DNA from: Pleurotus ostreatus/Saccharomyces cerevisiae fusant
Lineage: Eukaryota > Opisthokonta
Length of the DNA: 64,000 nt
Direction of reading: 5' to 3'
Assembly (NCBI GenBank): GCA_024196135.1
Contig: JAMQCK010000008.1
Span: 186,001-250,000 of the forward strand
Made by a program: the position numbers and the translations under genes. How positions within the stretch are numbered: the first letter of the stretch is position 1; each line of letters opens with the position of its first letter. Shown one piece after another: positions 57,093 to 64,000 of the stretch. The notes under the pieces were generated by a model, which was given only the letters and a program-made list of their open reading frames with translations, had not been told where the DNA came from and did no database searches.

Positions 57093-59605
57093 ATGTCGGC
57101 GACTTCAGTTAAGATGTAAGCCTCTCCGCGTTCTCTGAGAGTTGAATACTCAACGATTACTTGATAGACTGACCGTTGGGTCCGCTGCGGGGTCTATACG
57201 CGACTTGTTCGCCAAAATCAAGGCCATTAACACCAAACATGGGAAATTCGATTTCGTGCTCTGCGTGGGGGACTTCTTCGGCGGGCCCAGGGCATTGACA
57301 GACGAGAGCACGAGCGAAAACGATGAAGTATCGCAACTGCTTGCGGGGGAATTGGAAGGTGCGTGTAGAATACGAAGGAGAGCGAATTTACGCTGACGAT
57401 CACTAGCCCCGCTTGAATGCTATATCATGCAGGGGGACGTACCGTTACCGGAGACAGTAGTAGCCAAGTTTGCGACTACAGGTGGAGAACTGTGCCAGAA
57501 CGTCTTCCTCCTCAGTGAGTTGTGCTCCCTCGCCCCTCACACCTACTGATACCCCATGCAGGCAAGTCCGCCGTCCTCACAACCGCTCACGGCCTCCGTC
57601 TCGCTTGCCTCGGCGGCGCATACGATCCCGCCACCTACCATACTGCTGAGACTGCCCCCGGCTTTCTCTCTCCCCTCTTCGCTGCTCAAACCGTTGACCG
57701 CCTACTTTCCAACTCCCTCGCCCAGTCCTCAACCAAGCAGGACTACCGGTCCCTTGCCGCTGTGCAGACCAACTCGACTTCGACACAACTTGTCGACATC
57801 CTCCTCACCAACTCTTGGCCAGCGGCGATCACACGACTGTCGAACGCGCCGCTCCCCAGGCCCGAATTGACGAGCATCGGCGCGCCCCCGCTGGACGAAG
57901 TGGTGAAGCATCTGAAGCCGAGGTATCACTTCGCAGCGTGCGGGGGGAGCCCGCCGGTCTTCTGGGAGCGGGAGCCGTATGCGTGGGCGGAGCCGGCGGA
58001 CCGTGTGTCGAGGTTTGTGAGCTTGGGCGCGTTCGGGGGACCACCCACAGAAGGAAAGAAGCAGAGGGTGCGTGCGCGCATGAATGCAGATATCAGGACT
58101 TGCTGACCTGGGTGTACAGTGGTTCTACGCGTTCTCCATCGCACCCTTGACACCTGCCGCCGCCGCGGCCCCAAAACCCGCGAACCTTACCAAGAATCCA
58201 TTCACTGACGCGCCATCGCTGCCGACGAAACGACCATTCGAGCCCAATGATGATAGCGGTGCAAACTACATCTGGGGCAACGTCGCTCAACCTAATAAGC
58301 GCACGCGCGTAGGTATGTATTTGAGCGCGTTCTCCGTAGGGTGTGTTTTGACATAGATCAACAGAGCCGCAGGGTGAGCCGGGAATGCCGCCGCCAGGGT
58401 ACCGGTGCCATCGCTGTGATTCCACAACGGTACGGGATCTCAACATGCTCCATTCTTCCTTCTCACTCGCATTTAGCACTTCATTCAAGACTGTCCTGAA
58501 CGTCCAATACCCAAAGAGGGCTTCATTTGCAAGCTATGCAATGAGGTACGTTCATCTGTGCATTCGCTCTCAGCTTACCATATGCCAACCCATCTTCTCC
58601 AGCCGGGTCACTTCGTACGCGATTGCCCCACCAAGCACGCAGTAGGCGACACTGGCGGTCGCAAGCCCAAGCCCGGGTACGTGTGCCGCGCTTGCGGTAG
58701 CGAAGACCACTACATCGAGGACTGTCCCTCGGGTAGGGGCGGCCCCAGACATAGCGGGGGAGGTGGTACAAGAGGAAGAGGAAGGGGTCCACCGAAGGAG
58801 ATCACGAGTAAGTGGTAGTGTCTTGGCCGAATCCAACAGAAGAAACTGATTTCATCCTTCCTCAGCCGACGAATGCTGGTTCTGCCTATCCAACCCAAAC
58901 ATCGCAAAGCACCTCATCGTCGCCATCGGCACCGAGTGCTACGTCAGCCTCCCGAAGGGTCAACTCATCCCCACCCACCCCATCGGTGACGAGCCGCGCG
59001 ACGCCCTCGTCGACGTCCCCGGCGGCGGCCACGTCCTCATCATCCCCATCACGCACTACCCGACCTTCCACACCATCCCCGCCGACCTCGCCCCCGCCAT
59101 CCTCGAGGAGACGGAGAAGTACAAGTACGCGCTGCGCTCCCTGTACGCCAAGCACGGTGCCGCAGGCGTGTTCTTCGAGGTCGCGCGCCTTGGACGGAAG
59201 GGCGGGCACGCGCACGTGCAGTGCGTGCCCGTGCCGAGGCGGTTGGGTGGGGGCGGGGTGGATACCTCACTGGAAGCCCTCTCTAAATTCGTTGAAACCG
59301 CTTTCAAGGACGAGGGCGCGCACCAGGGGCTCACCTTCGAGGAGGACGCGGACGCGGCGCTCGAGGCGTGCGCGGGCGGTGCGGGCGGGTACTTCCGCGT
59401 CGACCTGCCCGACGGGCGGAAGATGGTGTATCTCATACGGGACCACGTACCGTTCGGGGTGCAGTTTGGGAGGCAGGTTATGGCGAATTTGCTGGGGAGG
59501 CCGGAGCGGATGGAGTGGCAGGCGTGTGTGCTGTCGGATGATGAGGATACGGCGGACGCGAAGGCGTTTAGGGAGGCCTTTGCGCCGTTCAATCCGGTGT
59601 CGTAG
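57093..59605 (+). CDS. DRN1: CWF19-like protein, DRN1/Mug161 type (metallophosphoesterase-like + CCHC + CwfJ)
   Basis: DRN1/CWF19L1 works with the lariat debranching enzyme in intron turnover. The start at 57093 gives MSATSVKILTVGSAAGSIRD across a first intron, then INTKHGKFDFVLCVGDFFGG, the metallophosphoesterase-like head, LPETVVAKFATTGGEL and GLRLACLGGAYDPATYH. After a linker with PTKRPFEPNDDSG come three CCHC knuckles: CHRCDSTTHFIQDC, CKLCNEPGHFVRDC and CRACGSEDHYIEDC. The CwfJ-C1 domain then follows (ECWFCLSNPNIAKHLIVAIG, GHVLIIPITHYPTF) with its HIT-like His pair, and the CwfJ-C2 end (FFEVARLGRKGGHAHVQCVP, YFRVDLPDGRKMVYL, FGRQVMANLLG). Domain order and length are normal. About nine exons; TAG at 59603-59605. 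Confidence 0.92.
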
Positions 59606-61781
59606 ATGTGTGTCGTACGCCTCGTTGCTGTCAGGATGAAAGCTTCAGTCCACGAGCCATCCAGTCAATCTAATGCACCAAGAGCCCTAAAACAATCCAG
59701 GACAGAGTTGCGACCGCTGAGCGAATTCGCACGGATGCTCACTCCCCTCCCCATCATTTGTTCCATGCCTTGGTCTCATGGGCTCATCTGCCAAAATTAC
59801 ACAAGCGGTTACCTATGTATCACTTTTCTTGTCAGGTCAAGTGTTTGAGTTTCGCAAACACCGGGACATGCGCGGTGGACGGCAGTGGCCATGGGTGGCT
59901 ACCCTCGGGCTCAAATACAACGCCAAAATTTGGTCAATGACCTCCGCCATCCCTGACCGCCAGGTATAAGCACGAAAGCACGCTCACGTCAAGTACTGCT
60001 TGAGAGTGCGGAATGCACCCACTGGCCTTCCTCAGGCCGCCGTTATCGCTGACGGCAACATATATGTTTTGCTTCGATGTTCGATGACTCTGTTTTCCAG
60101 GCTCAATTGAAAAGAATAGCAGGGGATGTGGTACACAGTGACTTACATAAGTGGTAGGGTCTTCTTCCGCTGGCTACGCCGCCAGAATGTTGTTAGCGCG
60201 CATCGGGACTTCTCTTGCATGAGTCTCCTTGTCGATACCTTGACTCAGCATAGGACGGTGACTCCCTCGCGATTACTGCTATCCGGGAGACCTTCGAGCT
60301 TCTGCTCGCGCTCCTCCCCCTCCTCCTGGGACGAAAGAACTTCAAACTCTGCATCCAGCTCATTGCCTCTAGCGTCTGTCTTAAAAGAAAGCTCGCCACG
60401 CCATTATCCACGCCCAACGGACAGACTTCTTCGACCCCCTCGCCAGAGAGGATCTACGGGCGGACGTGGACACGCTGTTGCCATTCACAGGAGTGGGTGA
60501 CGCCGGTGGAGCAGCCGAGGTGAGTTGAAGGAGGGCGCGACGGGGCTCCCTCGTTCTCGAAGATGTAACCGGCAAGGCTAGCCCCCTTCGTCGAATTTGT
60601 ACTTCGCGCTCGAAAAGAATACCCACGACCGACGGAGGTGCTCAATTCGGCACAATGAACGCGTCCAATGGGTTTGTGGCACCCGCGAGGGGCGCCGACG
60701 GGGAATCTGAGGCGAGCCGGCTGGGGTCAGTGAGGGCGCCGGCGAGGGACGGCGACCACAAGGTAAGGGCCGTAAGAGCCGGCCTTGCCTGGTTCTTCCG
60801 TGGGCGTCTCGCGTGGAGATCGCTATACGAGGGGCACCGGAGGGAACGCGAGGGAAACTGAGGGCTATAGAGGGGCAAAGATGACCGGCAAAGAACATTC
60901 GGCGGGTCGCTGAGGGTATAATCAAGATACGCCGAAAGGCACTCGTGTAGATGTTGAGGCGGCATTTGAATGCTATGTACGAGTAATTGGTGTCTACCGA
61001 AGCGCATTTGTACAGCCGTCGACGGGCGTCGGATGGCTGCCGAGGAGACGGAGGATTGCTAAGGCTCGGAACAAGAACACATATTGAAGCATGTTGAAGC
61101 ATGTTGAAGCATGTTGAAGCATGTTGAAGCATGTTGAGCGCACACCAGATATGGTTTGCTTCCGCGTACTTGTTCCCGATTTGGGCATCCTTGTTCGCCA
61201 AGCTGTGCCTCGCGTTTCGACGGCCGTCGTCCGCTCTTTGGCTCTATTTTGCGAGCCTTCACGGGCACTCCTACCCAACTGTCACCTGTAGTAGCTCTCT
61301 GAGAAGCATATCTGCACTTGACCACGCCATAACGCGTCGAGACTTGTAGCTGGCCTTTTGTTGGATCGCCTGATTTAGAGGCAGACACCTGTCGCCTTCA
61401 TCCGTCTATATCGGATTACCCCGTCCCTACTTTGACATGGCGAGTGTGACACCTCACGGTGGATACTCACCGCAACTTGTGCACGGGCTCTCCGTCTCCA
61501 GGACACACTTGCGTGGAGACTGAGCTGACTGTAACAATAAGCTGCTGGACAATAATGTGGGAAGTTATGCAGCAGTAATGGGCAGTAGGGCTACAGAAGG
61601 GGTGGAGGGACATAAGAGTGAAACTGGCGTATGCTACAAGATGGGGACGAGTTCAAAAAAGCGAGTCTGGGGTTTGGGAAAGGCAATGAAGCGACAATTA
61701 GTGGGACGAAGTTCGAGGGCAGAGCTGTAAGAAAGGCAGTCCATGGAAAGATGAATAAGCACAAAACACTTCCACCTCCCC
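59606..61781. other. Gene-poor stretch with unassigned coding-like segment and a decamer repeat
   Basis: About 2.2 kb with no gene I can support. At about 60264-60490 on the + strand, two neighbouring frames look protein-like: AITAIRETFELLLALLPLLL, KNFKLCIQLIASSV, then in a shifted frame HAIIHAQRTDFFDPLARED. A frameshift or lost intron separates them, so a decayed gene is possible. A 10-bp tandem repeat lies at 61084-61133. The rest shows no structure. Confidence 0.4.
61084..61133 (+). repeat. Five tandem copies of TTGAAGCATG
   Basis: Five exact 10-bp units in a row, followed by a partial TTGAG. On the other strand the unit reads CATGCTTCAA. The array has no spacers and lies in non-coding DNA, so it is a minisatellite-like simple repeat. 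Confidence 0.95.
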
Positions 61782-63561
61782 TCACGCCCCATAGACCTGA
61801 TAATCATACACCACCTCTTTCCCCCAGAACCCGGGATCGCACGCCCCCACCTCAATCGCATCCGTCCCACCAAGATTGAGCGGATTCACGTCGTTCGCCC
61901 CCGCCTTCCCCCACTTCGCGTACCCGCCCGCGTTCGGCTTCCCACCCTGCATGAACGCCTTGTACCGCGCCTGCACCTCCTTCGTCAGCGCGGACTGCAC
62001 CGAGGAAGGGTTCGGCGTCGTGCCGAAGACGATGTAGATATCGTCCTCGTGGCAGACGAGGCCGCCCGAGGCGCACTGCGAGACGCCCGAGTTGCTAGGG
62101 TACGTGGCGCCGCGGGTGTAGACACCTACGTAGGCGTTCGCTCCCGCGCCGGCCCACAGCCTCGCCAGCGACCACGCAGGGCAACGCCAGATCGAGTCCG
62201 TGCCGAGCTTCTCGAGCACGGTGCGGATATCGCTGACGCCCTCGGTCGAGTAGTACGTCGAGTTCTCGAGCGTCTCCGTGCGGTCGTCGCCGTACGACGC
62301 CGCCGCGATGCTGAAGAAGTACTCCGCGCCGAGCGCGGGCATGTTGCCGTAGATGGTTGGCGCGGCCTCGTTGGCGACGGTGGTGAGGAGGATGGGCTTA
62401 GAGACAGAGGGGAAGGGCGAGGACGTGAGGTCGAGCGCAGAGGTGATGAGCGCGCCGTCGTGGACGGGGCGCATGGGGGCGAACTGGGTCGCGGAGGGGT
62501 CGAGGTTGTGCGCGTCGGAGAAGAGAGAGGCGGAGGCGTCGAGGATGGCGGAGAGGGAGAGGGCGGAGGTGCAAGAGTCGGAGCCGTCGGCGCAGTTGAT
62601 GAGGCCGTTGAAGTGGGACTGGAGGGTGGACTGGGTGCTGGGGGTGAGGAAGCCGTAGTCCTGACAACGGAAGTAAGTACGAGAACAATAACGTGGCAGT
62701 GAGTCCGAGCACTCACAATTGTGTCGCTTTGCAGGATTGCCGACGCGAACAGGCTGTCTGCAGACGGCGTGGCGAGCAGCGCGCGAATCATGTTCGCCCC
62801 ACTGCTCTGGCCGGCGAGCGTGATCTTTGAGCTGCCGCCGAAGGAGGTGACGACGCTCTGCACGAACTTCATCGCGTTCATCACGTCCTGCACAGCGAGG
62901 TTCGTGCTGCCATCAGGCGCCATAAAACCGAGGGCGCCCAGGCGGTACTGGACGACTGCGACGATGGAGCTGGTGGCGATGGCGAGCTTGGACCCGTCGA
63001 GGCCGTCGTTGCTCGCTGAGCCGACATAGAAAGATCCACCATGGACCCCGTGAGGAGTTGAGAAGAAGGACATGCAAGGGGGACAAGGGAGACATACCAC
63101 ATGAGGGTCGGTACACCGCCCCATACCGAGAGGTTTGGGGGTACGTAGAGGATCATGGAAAGACAGTCTTCAGAGTACTCGGAGTCATCCATGCCAGGCT
63201 GCGGACATGCCTTGGGCGTAGCCGTCGCATCGTCCGCGCCATTCCTGTGTCGCGTCAGCATATGTGGCGAACATGAACGATCGAACACGTACGGGAGCTC
63301 CCACTTGTCCACCACGCTCGATGTCTTCCACCTATCCGCGTTCGCGTACTTCACGGGGAAGCGATACGCCCCATCGCTCGTCACACTGCCCACAGCAGTC
63401 CCAAGCGACGTCACGATGGTCAGGGGGTCCGCGCGAGTCTGCTCGCAGCCGTACGAGAAGAACGGGATGCCGCAGAGGAATCCGGACTTGCTCGACCGCG
63501 CGACCGGCGATGCCACGACGAAGGGGGCGAGCGACGCAACCAGCAGGAGGAGGGGGAACAT
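61782..63561 (-). CDS. Secreted type-B carboxylesterase/lipase
   Basis: Type-B carboxylesterases (alpha/beta hydrolases) cleave esters outside the cell. The start at 63559-63561 gives MFPLLLLVASLAPFVVASPV, a clean signal peptide; a TATA box 40 bp upstream supports it over the ATG at 63585, which would put the start only 16 bp from the TATA. Family marks: SEDCLSMILYVPPNLSV, VHGGSFYVGSASNDGLDGS (oxyanion HGG), VVQYRLGALGFM, NLAVQDVMNAMKFVQ, and the nucleophile in ITLAGQSSGANM (GxSxG). The acid Glu lies in ILLTTVANEAAPTIY and the His in VCHEDDIYIVFGT. Loop cysteines are consistent with secretion. Introns near 63050-63101, 62663-62716 and 63245-63293 join in frame. Stop at 61782-61784, ending VVYDYQVYGA. 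Confidence 0.88.
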
Positions 63562-64000
63562 GGTTGCTGTACGAGCAGCGGGCATACGCAGGCCCGCAAT
63601 TATATACGGCGCACGGCCGGAATCAATCAAGGAACGGGATGGGCGGCGGCTGGGCCGGAAGAAGCAGAGTTCGAAGCAGGGCGATAATGAGTGAAGGGGG
63701 AAGCGGGTGTGAATCTCGGACGCCGAGTCGCATGGACACTCCGGTCAAGAGTGTCCAACACCAGGAAAATAGCGCCAAATACGGGTGCCCCATTGTTCCC
63801 CAATCGCACGCGGTGCCTCGAGGTGCCTCGTGGTGCCTCGTGGCTGGCAATCTCCGCGAGCCTGATCTGATAGCACGAGGCCCGGCGCCTCAATCCCCTT
63901 GAGCAGACGAGCAGTAGGAGGCAGGGGTGGAGGATAGTGCCAAGAACATGGCAGGAGCCTCGGAGTACTGCTGCATAACTTCCCACCTTATTGTCTTCCA
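63562..64000. other. Promoter region of the carboxylesterase gene, to the window edge
   Basis: The TATA box is at 63600-63606. Around 63813-63842 the unit GGTGCCTCG occurs three times with small spacing changes. No gene is seen to the right edge. Confidence 0.5.
63600..63606 (-). promoter_or_regulatory. TATA box of the carboxylesterase gene
   Basis: The minus strand reads CCGTATATAATTG. With transcription starting about 30 bp downstream, the first usable ATG is at 63561, which supports the start chosen for the esterase. Confidence 0.5.

Noticed and set aside
61084..61133. CRISPR-like array
   Set aside because: Units are only 10 bp, directly adjacent with no spacers, in a eukaryotic genome.
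62049..62702. 217-codon antisense ORF over the carboxylesterase
   Set aside because: Mirror of a GC-rich coding exon with Arg/Glu/Gly bias; the esterase strand carries the catalytic motifs.
63813..63842. GGTGCCTCG triple as a functional repeat
   Set aside because: Too short and irregular; noted only as local low complexity.

Overview
This window is nuclear DNA from a filamentous fungus, most likely a basidiomycete of the Agaricomycetes type. The reasons are dense genes on both strands, many introns of about 48-60 nt with GT...AG ends and CTGAC/CTAAC-like branch sites, GC-rich coding sequence, a tRNA with a short intron, and proteins that are all eukaryotic (COP9 subunit, tubulin cofactor, TIM54, RPA1, CKS1, STE23, HFM1/MER3, RBR ubiquitin ligases). 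I see no CRISPR array, provirus or intact transposon. All identifications come from reading translated exons and recognising families; no database search was run.

Layout. 1-10.6 kb: the N-terminal part of a phosphatidylinositol 4-kinase STT4 (runs off the left edge), a small coiled-coil protein, D-aminoacyl-tRNA deacylase DTD1, a RAP1-like telomere protein, TIM54 and a small secreted Cys-containing protein. 11-23 kb: indoleamine 2,3-dioxygenase, mitochondrial 3-hydroxyisobutyryl-CoA hydrolase, tubulin cofactor E, an SR-type splicing factor and the cysteine desulfurase NFS1. 23-39 kb: a large proline-rich conserved protein, RPA1, a tail-region membrane protein of unknown role and the M16 metalloprotease STE23/IDE. 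39-47.5 kb: CKS1 head to head with the meiotic helicase HFM1/MER3, then an unknown conserved protein. 47.5-55 kb: a tandem pair of RBR-type E3 ubiquitin ligases with N-terminal CCCH fingers, then tRNA-Asn. 55-64 kb: COP9 subunit 8, a 6-phosphogluconate-dehydrogenase-like gene fragment, the lariat-debranching-associated CWF19-like protein (DRN1), a 2.2 kb gene-poor stretch with a decamer repeat, and a secreted carboxylesterase.

Most of the window is housekeeping. Many genes are in head-to-head pairs separated by only 145-210 bp (STT4/coiled-coil, DTD1/RAP1, HIBCH/TBCE, CKS1/HFM1, 6PGDH fragment/DRN1), so shared bidirectional promoters are likely. Three ACGCGT (MCB-like) sites sit in the DTD1/RAP1 spacer and one in the CKS1/HFM1 spacer, as expected for G1/S or meiotic control, but this is only a motif match.

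The most interesting locus is the RBR pair. Both proteins end in a CaaX-type prenylation motif (CTVM and CNIM). In the second copy the motif is only reached if a 57-nt, multiple-of-three intron that contains a TGA is removed; retaining it would give a shorter protein without the lipid anchor. The same copy has also lost zinc-binding cysteines of its N-terminal CCCH fingers while keeping the RBR catalytic core. This looks like a duplicated, membrane-anchorable CCCH/RRM/KH/RBR ligase in the middle of functional divergence.
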